This document shows positions 36,244 to 46,446 of a stretch of DNA of 64,000 bases, one piece after another. Location of the stretch: positions 1,860,001 through 1,924,000 of the forward strand of contig NZ_JACHMC010000001.1 of assembly GCF_014204815.1 (NCBI RefSeq). Direction: 5' to 3'. The position numbers and the translations under genes were made by a program. Source of the stretch: Micrococcus flavus. GTDB taxonomy: Bacteria; Actinomycetota; Actinomycetes; Actinomycetales; Micrococcaceae. The notes beneath the pieces are model-generated. The model made no database searches, was not told the DNA's origin, and saw nothing but the letters and a program-made list of their open reading frames with translations. Within the stretch, counting starts at the first letter, position 1. Every line of letters starts with the position of its first letter.

Positions 36244-37626
36244 GTGTCCTCGTCCGCCCGCCCCTCCCCCGCCGCGCCCGCCGTGACCGGCGAGACCGTG
36301 GTCCAGGAGCTGCCCTGGCGCTGGTCCGTCCAGGGCCGCATCTTCCTCATCGGCGGCCTCGGCTTCATGTTCGACGCGTGGGACGTGACGCTCAACGGCG
36401 TCATGATCCCGCTGCTGACCGAGGAATGGGGACTGTCCAGGGCGGACGCCGCCTGGATCGGCACCGCCAACCTGATCGGCATGGCCGTCGGGGCGTTCGT
36501 GTGGGGCACCATCGCGGACCGGATCGGCCGGAAGGCGGCCTTCACGTGGACGCTGCTGATCTTCTCCGTCTTCACCCTGGCCGGCGCGCTCACGGACTCC
36601 CTGCTGTGGTTCGCCGTGTTCCGCTTCCTCGCGGGCATCGGTCTCGGCGGCACCATCCCCGTGGACTACGCCCTCGTCGGGGAGTTCACCCCGAAGCGGC
36701 TGCGCGGCCGGGTGCTGACGGCCATGGACGGCTGGTGGCCGATCGGCGCCGCCCTGTGCGGCGTGGTCTCGGCCTGGCTCGTGGGCACGTGGGGTGACTG
36801 GCGCCTGCCGCTGCTGGCCATGGTCCTGCCCGCCCTGCTCGTGTTCCTCGTCCGCCTCGGCATCCCCGAGTCCCCACTGTACCTGATGAGCCGCGGCCGG
36901 GAGGTGGACGCCCGCCGTGTGATCGACGGCATGGTGGAGCGCACCGGAGCGGAACGCCGCGACTACGTGATGCCCGCCGTGGAACCGCGCCGGTCCGGCG
37001 CCGGCAGCGCCCTGACCTCCCAGCTGGCCGCCGTCTGGCGCTTCTCCCCGCGCATCACCGCCGCCGCCTGGCTGCTGTTCGTGGCGATCATGCTGATCTA
37101 CTACATCGCCCTGCAGTGGCTGCCCACGTTCCTCATCGAGGCGGGCTTCGAGCAGTCCCGCGCGTTCATCACCACCTCCGGCATGGCCGCCGCGGGCCTC
37201 GTCGGCGTGGTGGTCTCGGCGGTCCTGGTCGAGGTCACCGGCCGACGGTGGCTGCTGGGGGTGAGCGCCGTCGTCGCCGCGAGCCTGCTCGTGTGGCTGG
37301 CCTCCGTCCTGGGCGTGCCGGGGGCGGCCCTCCCGCTCGTGCTGGCGTACGGGTTCGTCGTGCAGATCGCCATCCCCGTGCTCTACACGTACGTCTCCGA
37401 GCTGTACCCGACGACGCTGCGCGCCTCCGGCTTCGGCTGGGCCTCCGCGGCGTCCCGCGTGGGCGCGGGCCTGGGGCCCCTGTTCTTCGTGGGGACCCTG
37501 GTGCCGGCCCTGGGCCTGCCGGGCGCCTTCGCCGTGACCGCGGTCCTGGTGCTGCTGGCCGTGGCCGTGATGTTCGCGTGGGCCCCGGAGACCCGCGGAC
37601 GCGCGCTCGAGGTGGCCGAGGACTGA
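36244..37626 (+). CDS. MFS transporter, sugar/organic-acid symporter type
   Basis: Permease of 460 residues with 12 helices. Motif A is clear between helices 2 and 3 ([15 protein letters not shown]) and its repeat-like counterpart follows helix 8. Features of the sugar-porter/aromatic-acid/NiaP side of the superfamily are [12 protein letters not shown] in helix 1, [18 protein letters not shown] after helix 4, PESPLYLM in the central loop and [16 protein letters not shown] after helix 10. Substrate not known. The GTG at 36244 has GGAGG upstream. It is inserted between purH and purN on the opposite strand. Confidence 0.9.
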   Translation: MSSSARPSPAAPAVTGETVVQELPWRWSVQGRIFLIGGLGFMFDAWDVTLNGVMIPLLTEEWGLSRADAAWIGTANLIGMAVGAFVWGTIADRIGRKAAFTWTLLIFSVFTLAGALTDSLLWFAVFRFLAGIGLGGTIPVDYALVGEFTPKRLRGRVLTAMDGWWPIGAALCGVVSAWLVGTWGDWRLPLLAMVLPALLVFLVRLGIPESPLYLMSRGREVDARRVIDGMVERTGAERRDYVMPAVEPRRSGAGSALTSQLAAVWRFSPRITAAAWLLFVAIMLIYYIALQWLPTFLIEAGFEQSRAFITTSGMAAAGLVGVVVSAVLVEVTGRRWLLGVSAVVAASLLVWLASVLGVPGAALPLVLAYGFVVQIAIPVLYTYVSELYPTTLRASGFGWASAASRVGAGLGPLFFVGTLVPALGLPGAFAVTAVLVLLAVAVMFAWAPETRGRALEVAED

Positions 37627-37684
37627 GAGGACGTCCCCGGCTCCGCCGGGCGGTGAACCCGCCCCGGGACGGCCGGCCGGGACG

Positions 37685-37690
37685 TACCGT
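37685..37690 (+). promoter_or_regulatory. -10 box (TACCGT), leaderless, for TM2 gene
   Basis: TACCGT ends 6 nt before the ATG at 37697. Confidence 0.6.
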
Positions 37691-37696
37691 GGAGCC

Positions 37697-38632
37697 ATGA
37701 CCCAGCCCTCCCGTCCGCACCCGGTCCCGCCCACCGTCGTCGTCCAGCAGTCCCGGAACACGCTGATCGGATACCTGCTGTGGTTCTTCCTCGGTCACCT
37801 GGGCGTGCACCGCATGTACGTGGGGAAGTGGCTCACGGGCGTCGTCCAGCTCGTGCTGTTCTGGGGCGGCACGGCCACCACCTGGCTGCTGATCGGCTTC
37901 ATCCCGCTGGGCGTGTGGTTCGTCTGGTGGATCGTGGACGCGATCATCCTGCCCGCCCAGATCCGCGCGAAGAACGACGAGGAGGCCCGGCGGGCCCTCG
38001 CCCCCTCCCCGCCCGGGGAGGGGGCGTCGTCGTCCTCAGGGGGTCAGGGGCGGCCGGCGGCGAGCTCGCCGAGCACGCGCAGCAGCAGGGCCCGCTCCTG
38101 CACCTTGATGCGCTCGTGGAGCACCTCCTCGGTGTCCGTGTCCAGGACGGGCACGGCCGCCTGGGCCAGGATCGGGCCGGTGTCCACGCCGGCGTCCACC
38201 AGGTGCACCGTGCAGCCGGTGACCTTCACCCCGTGGGCCAGGGCGTCCCGCACGCCGTGGGCGCCGGGGAAGGACGGCAGCAGGGCCGGGTGCGTGTTGA
38301 CGATCCGCCCGGCGAAGCGCTCCAGGACGGGGGCGCCGAGGATCCGCATGAACCCGGAGCACACCACCCAGTCCGGCTCGCGGGCGGCGATCGCGTCCGC
38401 GAGCGCGGCGTCCCACTCCGCACGGGAGGCGTGGTCGCCCGGGACCACGGTGAAGGTCTCGATCCCGTGGGCCTCGGCGCGGGCCAGACCCTGGGCCCCG
38501 GGGACGTCCGAGCCGACCGCCACGACCTCCACGGGCAGCGCCCCGGAGGCGACGGCGTCGAGGACCGCCTGGAGGTTGGTGCCGGAGCCGGAGACGAGGG
38601 CGAGGATGCGCATGGCACCCATCGTAGGGTGA
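37697..38632 (+). CDS. TM2 domain protein whose reading frame has no stop before purN
   Basis: Residues 1-100 are a typical TM2 domain protein: a short Pro-rich N-terminus, then NTLIGYLLWFFLGHLGVHRMY, a GKWLTG turn and a second helix pair ending WWIVDAIILP. TM2 proteins normally stop soon after this point (here RAKNDEEARRALA). In this window no stop exists in any forward frame from 37940 to 38105. The frame then runs antisense through all of purN to 38632, where the composition is that of a shadow frame (Ser/Arg/Thr-rich). The first 100 or so codons are sure; the true 3' end is not. A perfect hairpin at 38000-38025 lies inside the frame. Confidence 0.6.
   Translation: MTQPSRPHPVPPTVVVQQSRNTLIGYLLWFFLGHLGVHRMYVGKWLTGVVQLVLFWGGTATTWLLIGFIPLGVWFVWWIVDAIILPAQIRAKNDEEARRALAPSPPGEGASSSSGGQGRPAASSPSTRSSRARSCTLMRSWSTSSVSVSRTGTAAWARIGPVSTPASTRCTVQPVTFTPWARASRTPWAPGKDGSRAGCVLTIRPAKRSRTGAPRIRMNPEHTTQSGSRAAIASASAASHSAREAWSPGTTVKVSIPWASARARPWAPGTSEPTATTSTGSAPEATASRTAWRLVPEPETRARMRMAPIVG
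38000..38025. terminator. Perfect hairpin between TM2 domain and purN
   Basis: An 11-bp perfect stem (38000-38010 and 38015-38025) with loop GCCC. It serves purN (stop 38044), but for the TM2 gene it lies before any stop codon. Confidence 0.75.
38044..38613 (-). CDS. purN: Phosphoribosylglycinamide formyltransferase
   Basis: Enzyme of 189 residues transferring the formyl group from 10-formyl-THF to GAR. Motifs: ILALVSGSGTNLQAVL at the phosphate-binding N-terminus, GFMRILG, and the catalytic block NTHPALLPSFPGAHG with GCTVHLVDAGVDTGPI. The ATG at 38613 (MRILALV) is set by the TACGAT box 7 nt upstream; the longer frame to 38703 has no support. In related actinobacteria purN is followed directly by purH. 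Here two plus-strand genes separate them. Confidence 0.96.
   Translation of the reverse strand: MRILALVSGSGTNLQAVLDAVASGALPVEVVAVGSDVPGAQGLARAEAHGIETFTVVPGDHASRAEWDAALADAIAAREPDWVVCSGFMRILGAPVLERFAGRIVNTHPALLPSFPGAHGVRDALAHGVKVTGCTVHLVDAGVDTGPILAQAAVPVLDTDTEEVLHERIKVQERALLLRVLGELAAGRP
38621..38630. promoter_or_regulatory. Divergent promoter pair with overlapping -10 boxes (purN and gene at 38637)
   Basis: TACGAT on the minus strand (38621-38626) and TAGGGT on the plus strand (38625-38630) share the central TA. Each lies 6-7 nt from its start codon, so polymerase can probably use only one at a time. Confidence 0.65.
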
Positions 38633-38636
38633 GGGG

Positions 38637-39080
38637 GTGTCCGCGACCCCGCCCCCTCCCGTGACCCCGCCGGCCCGCCGCCCCGACGGCGAGGACCCGG
38701 CACGCACCCGCGTGGGGCGCCGTCTGCTGTGGCAGTCCGCGGCGCTGCTGGGCATGGTGCTCACGTTCATGCTGGCGCTTCCGTGGAAGCTCGTCTCCCC
38801 CGCCCTGGCGGTCGTGGCCCTCGTGCTGGGCGTGCTCGTGTGGACCGGCTCCCGCGGCGTGGACCGCTCGGGGACGTCCCGCGCCGCAGCCGGCGCCGGG
38901 TCCGCCCTGGCCCTCGTGGGCCTCACGGTGGGCCTCCTCCCGGCGCTGCTGTGGAACGAGACCGCCGCGTTCGAGCGGTGCAACGGCTCGGCGGTGACCG
39001 TCCGCGCCCAGCAGGAGTGCGCCCGGGAGTTCACCCGGGTGGTCGAGGAGCGCACCGGAATCGCCCAGCTGGGGGGCTGA
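38637..39080 (+). CDS. Small membrane protein with C-terminal cysteine pair
   Basis: Protein of 147 residues: a Pro-rich polar N-terminus of about 27 residues, three hydrophobic segments (about 30-48, 52-68 and 85-106), then an extracytoplasmic-looking tail with two cysteines (FERCNGSAV ... QQECAREF) that could form a disulfide. The GTG at 38637 follows a TAGGGT box by 6 nt. Family not recognised. Its 3' end faces the convergent perM gene. Confidence 0.78.
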   Translation: MSATPPPPVTPPARRPDGEDPARTRVGRRLLWQSAALLGMVLTFMLALPWKLVSPALAVVALVLGVLVWTGSRGVDRSGTSRAAAGAGSALALVGLTVGLLPALLWNETAAFERCNGSAVTVRAQQECAREFTRVVEERTGIAQLGG

Positions 39081-39113
39081 GTCCTCCCGCCGGGGATCCG
39101 CCCGCGGGCCGGG

Positions 39114-40742
39114 TCAGTCCCGGGTGCGCCGCGGCCGGGCCCGCGGCACCCGCAGGGGCCGGGCGGACCATCCGGCTCCCGTGGGCGCCCGCCGTTCCGT
39201 CGGGACCTCCCGCCGCCCCTCGATCCGCTCCGCCCCACGGGCCGCGGAGGGCACCGGGGCCTCGTCCGGACCGGCCGTCGCGTCCCCGAGGGTGCTCTCG
39301 TCGTCGTCCTCCACGTCCCCGTCCTCCCGCCCGACGGCGGTGGACCCGACGCCGCTCCGGCCCGCGCCCAGGGTCGGCAGGCGGAGGCGGCGGTCCTGGC
39401 CGTCGGCCTCGCCGCGGGCGGCGCGGGACCCCGAGAACGGCAGGGTGAGGGTGCGCCCGGCCCGCACCGGACGGTCCATCACGGCGAGCGCCACGAGGTA
39501 GCCGATCGCGCACCCCAGCGCGGTCCACCCGGCCACCGCGAGGCACACCGGCAGCACCGAGGAGCCGACCTGCGCGAGCGTGCCGACCCCGAAGGTGCCC
39601 TGCGTGAGGGCGAGCGGGACCACCAGGGCCACCGCCGTCAGCAGGCCCAGCAGCAGCGACTGGGCGAGGGTGGAGAGGGCGAGCGAGGCCCAGCGGGCGT
39701 CCATCCGGCCGGCGAGCCAGTCGTCGAGATGGTTCTCCCCCTCCCGCAGCAGCCACCAGCCTGCGAGTGCCCCGGCCGCCACGGGCACGAGGACGAGCAC
39801 GGGGAACCACGGCTGCCACGTGGCCGGCAGCGCCTCGAGCACGGGCAGCGCCGGCACCGGGGCCGGATGGGCGCCGAACACCGAGTACAGGCTGTCCGAG
39901 CCCACCCGGAAGCCCGGACCCGCGGTCCACGCGAGGGCCCACGCCGTGAAGGTCGGGAGCCAGCCGATCTCCAGCAGGGCGAGCATCAGGCCGCCGACGG
40001 GGCCGGCGTCGACCATCTGCTGCGCCCGCACCACGGGCGCCCAGTGCACGGCCAGGGTCACCACCACGAGCAGCGCGTTGAGGGCCACGAGCCCGGCCAG
40101 AGCGACGCCGGCGGCCCGGACGAGCGCCCACGCGTAGGTGCCGGCCCACCGCTCGTACTGGGAGCGCCGGGCGATCCGCTCCGTCATGTCCAGGCCGATC
40201 AGGTGCGCCCACGTCCCGGCCTCCCGGCGTGCGCCGGCCAGGGCGGCCGCCGTGAACAGCAGGCACGGCAGCAGGACCCCCGGCCACGGGGACACGGTGA
40301 TCCGGTCCGCGCCCGGCAGCATCGCGCAGGTGAGCGCGACCGCCCCGTACGCGGTCACCGCCCCCGCGAGCGCCTGCCACGCCTGGTCCCGGTACGACGC
40401 GCGGGCCAGCCGCCGCCCCGCCCGCCAGCTGAGCCAGGCGGGCAGCAGGGTCAGGCCCCAGGGGACCATCCAGACGGTGCTGACCAGCGCCTGCGCGTCG
40501 GCGGCGGGCAACGGGGTGGTGACGGTGACGGGCACCGCGTGCAGACCCAGCCAGAGGGCCCCTCCGGTCTGGACGACGTCCTCGATGCGGGTGCTGGAGA
40601 ACCCGCCGGTGACCCACACCAGCAGGGTGGGCACGAGGACCGCGGCCAGGCTCGTCAGCGCGGTGACGAGCGCCTCCACCACCCCCTGGAGCCACAGGGG
40701 CAGGGGCACGGGGCGCAGCAGGCTCGGGACGCGGGGGTTCAC
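39114..40742 (-). CDS. perM: Cell-division membrane protein PerM (DUF6350 family)
   Basis: Polytopic protein of 542 residues with about ten hydrophobic helices and a charged, low-complexity cytoplasmic tail of some 110 residues ([17 protein letters not shown], then Arg-rich). The layout, including [14 protein letters not shown] early on and [18 protein letters not shown] midway, fits the DUF6350/PerM family, which supports divisome stability in Mycobacterium. In Mycobacterium and Streptomyces such genes sit between sucD and purN. Here the gene still precedes purN on the same strand. The start at GTG 40742 is the best available; a weak CACCAT box (40749-40754) lies 6 nt upstream. Confidence 0.82.
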   Translation of the reverse strand: MNPRVPSLLRPVPLPLWLQGVVEALVTALTSLAAVLVPTLLVWVTGGFSSTRIEDVVQTGGALWLGLHAVPVTVTTPLPAADAQALVSTVWMVPWGLTLLPAWLSWRAGRRLARASYRDQAWQALAGAVTAYGAVALTCAMLPGADRITVSPWPGVLLPCLLFTAAALAGARREAGTWAHLIGLDMTERIARRSQYERWAGTYAWALVRAAGVALAGLVALNALLVVVTLAVHWAPVVRAQQMVDAGPVGGLMLALLEIGWLPTFTAWALAWTAGPGFRVGSDSLYSVFGAHPAPVPALPVLEALPATWQPWFPVLVLVPVAAGALAGWWLLREGENHLDDWLAGRMDARWASLALSTLAQSLLLGLLTAVALVVPLALTQGTFGVGTLAQVGSSVLPVCLAVAGWTALGCAIGYLVALAVMDRPVRAGRTLTLPFSGSRAARGEADGQDRRLRLPTLGAGRSGVGSTAVGREDGDVEDDDESTLGDATAGPDEAPVPSAARGAERIEGRREVPTERRAPTGAGWSARPLRVPRARPRRTRD

Positions 40743-40868
40743 CCGTCTATGGTGCCACCTGGCGCGGAGGCGCCCACCGGACCGGGCCGACGTCGTCCGG
40801 CACCGAGAGTTCACCGCCGTGCCACCGGCGGGTCGCCCGCCCCTGACCGCGCCGTGGCCTGCCGCCCC

Positions 40869-40874
40869 TAGCGT
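40869..40874 (+). promoter_or_regulatory. -10 box (TAGCGT), leaderless, for glycosyltransferase gene
   Basis: TAGCGT lies 7 nt before the ATG at 40882. Confidence 0.7.
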
Positions 40875-40881
40875 CGGGGCC

Positions 40882-42108
40882 ATGCGCGTCGCCGTGATCG
40901 CCGAGTCGTTCCTGCCCCACATGAACGGGGTGACCAACTCCGTCCTCCAGGTCCTCAAGCACCTGCGCTCGCGAGGGGACGAGGCGATCGTGATCGCCCC
41001 GGCCGCCTCGTGGACCGCCGGCTGGACCCAGCGCGGCGGCGCCGGGCAGGCGCCGACCGAGGTGGGGGGGTTCCCCGTGGTGGCCCTGCCGTCCGTGCCG
41101 ATGTCCGGGTACTCCTCGGTCCGCGTGGCCTACGGGACGGTGGCCCGCCTGCGTGGTCTCCTGTCCGGGTTCCGCCCGGACGTGGTGCACATCGCCTCCC
41201 CGTTCGTGCTGGGCTGGCGCGCGGTGCAGGCGGCCGAAGAGCTGGGGATCCCCTCGGTGGCGGTGTACCAGACCGAGGTGCCGCGCTACGCCGCGAAGTA
41301 CGGCGCCCCGTGGCTCGAGGACGTGCTGTGGAACCACGTGACGCGCCTGCACAACACCGCCACCCTCACGCTCGCGCCGTCCTCCTTCACGCTGCGCCAG
41401 CTGCACCGCGTGGGCGTGCGCCGCGTGCACCTGTGGGGCCGCGGCGTGGACTCCCAGCGCTTCCACCCCGCCAAACGGGACGAGGCCCTGCGCGCCGAGC
41501 TCGCCCCGCGCGGCGAGCGGCTGATCGGGTTCGTGGGCCGGCTCGCGCACGAGAAGCAGGTGCAGGACCTGGCCGTGCTGTCCGACCTGCCCGGCACGCG
41601 CCTCGTGGTGATCGGCTCCGGCCCGCTGCGCGAGCAGCTCGAGCGGCAGCTGCCGGGCGCGCACTTCGCCGGGTTCCAGGGCGGGGAGGACCTCGCCCGC
41701 CACGTGGCCAGCCTGGACCTGTTCGTCCACCCCGGGGAGTCGGACACGTTCGGCCAGACCCTGCAGGAGGCCATGGCGTCCCGGGTGCCCGTGGTGGCGG
41801 TGGGCCGCGGCGGCCCCCTGGACATCGTGGGCTCCTCCCGCACCGGGTGGATCTACGAGCCCGGCCGCCTGGACGAGATGCGGGCCCAGGTGGCGGACCT
41901 GGTCTACGACGACGCCAAGCGGGACGCGTTCGCCGAGGCCGCGTGGGCGTCCATGCAGGGGCGCACCTGGCCCGTGCTGTGCGAGCAGCTCCTGGACCAC
42001 TACGCACATGCGGTCCACATCCAGCGCCGCCGCCGCGGCGAGCTGGCCCGGCGCTTCCTGGACATGCCCGGGTCCCTGGCCGGCCGCGCCGGCCGCGTGC
42101 TCGGCTGA
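40882..42108 (+). CDS. GT-B glycosyltransferase family 4, mannosyltransferase-like (MgtA/PimB type)
   Basis: Enzyme of 408 residues, GT-B fold. The acceptor half has [36 protein letters not shown] and [14 protein letters not shown]. The donor half has [14 protein letters not shown] and the E-x7-E motif as [20 protein letters not shown]. These match the GDP-mannose-dependent alpha-mannosyltransferases of actinobacteria that build phosphatidylinositol mannosides and lipomannan-type glycolipids. Micrococcus is known to make dimannosyl-diacylglycerol and lipomannan. Start from the leaderless -10 box. Confidence 0.88.
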   Translation: MRVAVIAESFLPHMNGVTNSVLQVLKHLRSRGDEAIVIAPAASWTAGWTQRGGAGQAPTEVGGFPVVALPSVPMSGYSSVRVAYGTVARLRGLLSGFRPDVVHIASPFVLGWRAVQAAEELGIPSVAVYQTEVPRYAAKYGAPWLEDVLWNHVTRLHNTATLTLAPSSFTLRQLHRVGVRRVHLWGRGVDSQRFHPAKRDEALRAELAPRGERLIGFVGRLAHEKQVQDLAVLSDLPGTRLVVIGSGPLREQLERQLPGAHFAGFQGGEDLARHVASLDLFVHPGESDTFGQTLQEAMASRVPVVAVGRGGPLDIVGSSRTGWIYEPGRLDEMRAQVADLVYDDAKRDAFAEAAWASMQGRTWPVLCEQLLDHYAHAVHIQRRRRGELARRFLDMPGSLAGRAGRVLG

Positions 42109-42136
42109 GCCGCGGGCACACCCTCGGGTCGGGGCC

Positions 42137-42799
42137 ATGACCGCCTCCGACGTCCTCGACCCGTCCTCCCCGCGCCGCCTCGCCGGACGCACCGTCCGCC
42201 CCGTGGGCCTGGGCTGCATGAACCTCGTGCACGGCTACTCCGGCTTCCCGTCGGAGGCCGAGGCCGAGGACCTGCTGGTGCGCGTGGTGGAGGACGGCAC
42301 GGACCACCTGGACACGGCCACCCTCTACGGCGGAGGCCGCAGCGAGGAGCTCGTGGGCCGCGCCCTGCGGCGGCTCGGTCCGGCCGCCCGCGAGCGGGTG
42401 CTGCTGGCCTCCAAGGGCGGCCTGACCCCGGACCCCGACCGTCCGGTGGACGGCCGCCCGGAGGAGGACATGCGCCACCGCATGCCGCGGTTCCAGGAGC
42501 CCGCCTGGCCGTCCAACCTCGCCCTGCGGGAGCGCCTCGCCGAGGAGGCCCGCCGTCTCGGCACCACGACGGCGTCCCTCGCCGTCGCGTGGGTCCTCGC
42601 CCGGGGCGAGGACGTCGTCGCCATCCCGGGGACCACGTCCTGGGACCACTGGACCGAGGACCGCGACGGGCAGACCGTCCGCCTGACTGCCGACGACGTC
42701 GCGCGCCTCGACGCCCTCGTGAACCACGCCACCGTGGCCGGGTCCCGGTACAACGACGCGCAGCAGGCGAGCGTGGACACCGAGTCCTCCCCCTCCTGA
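42137..42799 (+). CDS. Aldo/keto reductase with large in-frame internal deletion (remnant)
   Basis: The frame encodes 220 residues where the family has about 320-330. The N-terminal part is normal: VRPVGLGCMNLVHGYSG, DTATLYGGGRSEELVG and VLLASKGG, holding the catalytic Asp, Tyr and Lys. It then jumps from VDGRPE directly to EDMRHRMPRFQEPAW, the late part of the barrel, and ends normally with VAIPGTTS, DALVNHATVAGSRYN and VDTE. About 105-110 residues are missing, including the strand with the catalytic His (YLHRWD-type motif), so the barrel cannot close. A degenerate -10-like TCGGGT lies at 42124-42129. Probably non-functional. Confidence 0.8.
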   Translation: MTASDVLDPSSPRRLAGRTVRPVGLGCMNLVHGYSGFPSEAEAEDLLVRVVEDGTDHLDTATLYGGGRSEELVGRALRRLGPAARERVLLASKGGLTPDPDRPVDGRPEEDMRHRMPRFQEPAWPSNLALRERLAEEARRLGTTTASLAVAWVLARGEDVVAIPGTTSWDHWTEDRDGQTVRLTADDVARLDALVNHATVAGSRYNDAQQASVDTESSPS

Positions 42800-44368
<1,569 letters not shown>

Positions 44369-44400
44369 TCCCTGGCCCCGCGCGTCACACCTGGCCGAGC

Positions 44401-44445
44401 CCCTGCGACATCACCGCCGTTCCGACCGGCGGGGATGTCGCAGGG
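44401..44445. terminator. Long hairpin between gdhA and thioesterase gene
   Basis: Outer arms of 12 bp (44401-44412 and 44434-44445, perfect), one mismatch, then inner arms of 6 bp (44414-44419 and 44427-44432) and loop TTCCGAC. Bidirectional position between convergent genes. Confidence 0.85.
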
Positions 44446-44490
44446 GGTCGGTCGGCCGGGGGGACCCGGCGGAGTGTCGCTCCGCCCCGG

Positions 44491-44973
44491 TCAGCCCGCC
44501 AGCGCCGCCCGCTGCTTCGCGGTGAGCCGCACGGGGCGGCCGGTGTCGCCGTCCACGAACACCATCACGGAGGCGGCGGTGGCGCAGAGGGTGTCGTCCA
44601 CGCCGTCGTAGAGCTCGTAGCGCACCTCCACGGACACCGCCTTCACCGCGGCGACGCCGACGCGCACCCGCAGCGGCACCGGCCGGTACGGCATCTGCGC
44701 GCGGTACTTCACGGTGTGTTCGGAGACGAACGTCCGCACGCCGGGAGCCACGCCCTCGAGCAGGTCGATCGGGGCGGTCCCGCCGCCGCCGGCACCCGTG
44801 TTCGCGGGCACCCCGAAGGCGGCGACGCGGGCCTCCTCCAGCACCTGCACCACGGCGATGTTGTTCACGTGCCCGTAGGCGTCCATGTCCGCCCAGCGCA
44901 GCGGGACGCGGACCTCCACCCACCGGCCGGCGCCGTCCCCGCCGGAGGCGCCGTGCGTCGTCGTGCCGCTCAT
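44491..44973 (-). CDS. Acyl-CoA thioesterase, 4HBT hot-dog family
   Basis: Hot-dog fold protein of 160 residues. The active-site signature of 4-hydroxybenzoyl-CoA thioesterase-like enzymes is seen as VPLRWADMDAYGHVNNIAVV. A later block is VSEHTVKYRAQMPYRPVPL, and the C-terminal strand holds CATAASVMVFVD. The ATG at 44973 (MSGTTTHGA) was preferred, since the longer frame runs into the upstream gene. It lies 19 nt after the App1-domain gene and is probably cotranscribed. The acyl substrate is unknown. Confidence 0.88.
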   Translation of the reverse strand: MSGTTTHGASGGDGAGRWVEVRVPLRWADMDAYGHVNNIAVVQVLEEARVAAFGVPANTGAGGGGTAPIDLLEGVAPGVRTFVSEHTVKYRAQMPYRPVPLRVRVGVAAVKAVSVEVRYELYDGVDDTLCATAASVMVFVDGDTGRPVRLTAKQRAALAG

Positions 44974-44992
44974 GCCCGTGCCCCGTCCGTCT

Positions 44993-46261
44993 TCAGGACT
45001 GGGCCGAGACGTCCACGTCCCGGGCCTGGTCCTGATCGGCGCCGGTGCCGGGCAGGGCGTGATCGCCGGTTCCCTGACGACCGGCACGGGCGGCCTTCGC
45101 GGCCTCGTCCTCGCCGAGGATGTCCTCGAGCCAGCCCTCGGGGTGGACGTCCACGAAGTCCACGGGCAGGATGCCCAGCTCCTCCAGCTGGTTGGACAGG
45201 GCGGCGCCGTCCGGGCCGTAGCACCACGGGATGCCCGGGGTGGAGTGGCGGGTGTCCTCCGCGCGGCCGCCTGCGAGCAGGGCCTCGGAGGGGGTGAGCT
45301 GGCGGATGACGATCGCCTTGACCTTCTCCGGGTGCTTCGTGGCGAAGTCGGCGTAGATCTCGGGGTCGTGCTGGCCGTCGTCGCCCACCAGGATCCACTG
45401 CATGTCCGGGAACTCCTGGGCGAGGCGTTCGAGCTGGGTGACCTTGTGCTCCTGGCCGGAGCGGAACCAGCGGTCCTTCGTGGGGCCCCAGCTGGTGAGC
45501 AGCAGCGCGCCCAGCGGGTACAGGTTGCGGCCGAGGAAGCGGGTGAGGGTCTGCGCCACGTTCCACGCGCCCGTGGAGAGGTAGATGACCGGCGCCATCG
45601 GCTCGGCCTCGGCGATGCGCCGCAGGAGCACGGCCATGCCGGGGGTGGGCGTGCGGGCGTGCTCGTCGATCACGAACGAGTTCCACGCCGCCAGCAGCGG
45701 GCGCGGCAGGGAGGTGACCACCACGGTGTCGTCGATGTCGGAGACCAGACCGACCTTCGCCTCGGGCGAGGTGATGTAGAGGTCCATGGTGACCTCCTCT
45801 TCGCCGCCCACGCAGAGGGTCGCGGTGCGCCACCCCGGCTCGAGGTCCACGTCCAGGACGACGTCGACGACGCCCATCCGGTCCGCGCGCACCGTGGTCG
45901 TGAGGTCGCCCACCTGCACCTGCACCTGCGCGTAGGCCATGGGCGGGGCCACGAAGTTGCGCCAGCCGTGGACGCCGTCCGCGACGACCTTGGAGAGGCG
46001 GCGGCCGTTGAGGAAGTCCGCGTCGTTCGCGATGACCACGCGGGAGAGGATCCGCACCCACGAGGTGCTGCCGTAGCCCGTGAACGCCATGAGCGTGGGC
46101 ACGTAGCCCTTCTTCAGGGCCCGGGAGCGGTGCCAGCGGTTCCAGGACTCCTGGAGGTGCGTGGCGAGGTTCTCGGCGGTGGTGGGCCCGCCGTCCGTGG
46201 CCAGGCGCTGGCGACGGGCGGGACCGGATTGGGCGGCGGCGGAGGCGGAGGGCGCGGACAT
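44993..46261 (-). CDS. App1-type phosphatidate phosphatase domain protein (DUF2183)
   Basis: Protein of 422 residues. The C-terminal two-thirds is a HAD-like phosphatase of the App1 family: VGLVSDIDDTVVVTSLP with the DxDxT nucleophile, YLSTGAWNVAQTL for motif II, and ILVGDDGQHDPEIY for motif IV. The N-terminal part (about 35-190) is a beta-rich domain found in bacterial App1 homologues. Yeast App1 is a Mg-dependent phosphatidate phosphatase; the bacterial substrate is not established. The ATG at 46261 (MSAPSASAA) has a GATACT box 6 nt upstream. Confidence 0.87.
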   Translation of the reverse strand: MSAPSASAAAQSGPARRQRLATDGGPTTAENLATHLQESWNRWHRSRALKKGYVPTLMAFTGYGSTSWVRILSRVVIANDADFLNGRRLSKVVADGVHGWRNFVAPPMAYAQVQVQVGDLTTTVRADRMGVVDVVLDVDLEPGWRTATLCVGGEEEVTMDLYITSPEAKVGLVSDIDDTVVVTSLPRPLLAAWNSFVIDEHARTPTPGMAVLLRRIAEAEPMAPVIYLSTGAWNVAQTLTRFLGRNLYPLGALLLTSWGPTKDRWFRSGQEHKVTQLERLAQEFPDMQWILVGDDGQHDPEIYADFATKHPEKVKAIVIRQLTPSEALLAGGRAEDTRHSTPGIPWCYGPDGAALSNQLEELGILPVDFVDVHPEGWLEDILGEDEAAKAARAGRQGTGDHALPGTGADQDQARDVDVSAQS

Positions 46262-46267
46262 GGCACC

Positions 46268-46273
46268 AGTATC
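46268..46273 (-). promoter_or_regulatory. -10-like box (GATACT), leaderless, for App1-domain gene
   Basis: GATACT on the minus strand, 6 nt before the ATG at 46261. Confidence 0.5.
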
Positions 46274-46446
46274 ACGCACGAGAGGACACGCATTCATGAT
46301 CCTGCAGGGGAAGAGCACGCCCGGAGTCCGTTCGCGGAGGCAGGTCACCGGCGCCGAGGGGTTCGGCACTCGTGCGCGGCTGGCCCCCGAGGCGTCACGC
46401 CGCGCACACTTCAGACCATCGACCGCACCCCGTGGAGGACCTCACA

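Noticed and set aside
36198-36797. GTG at 36198, 5 nt after CATAAT, as a leaderless start of a 199-codon frame
   Set aside because: The frame is a shadow of the MFS gene. The GTG at 36244 has GGAGG and gives the 12-helix protein.
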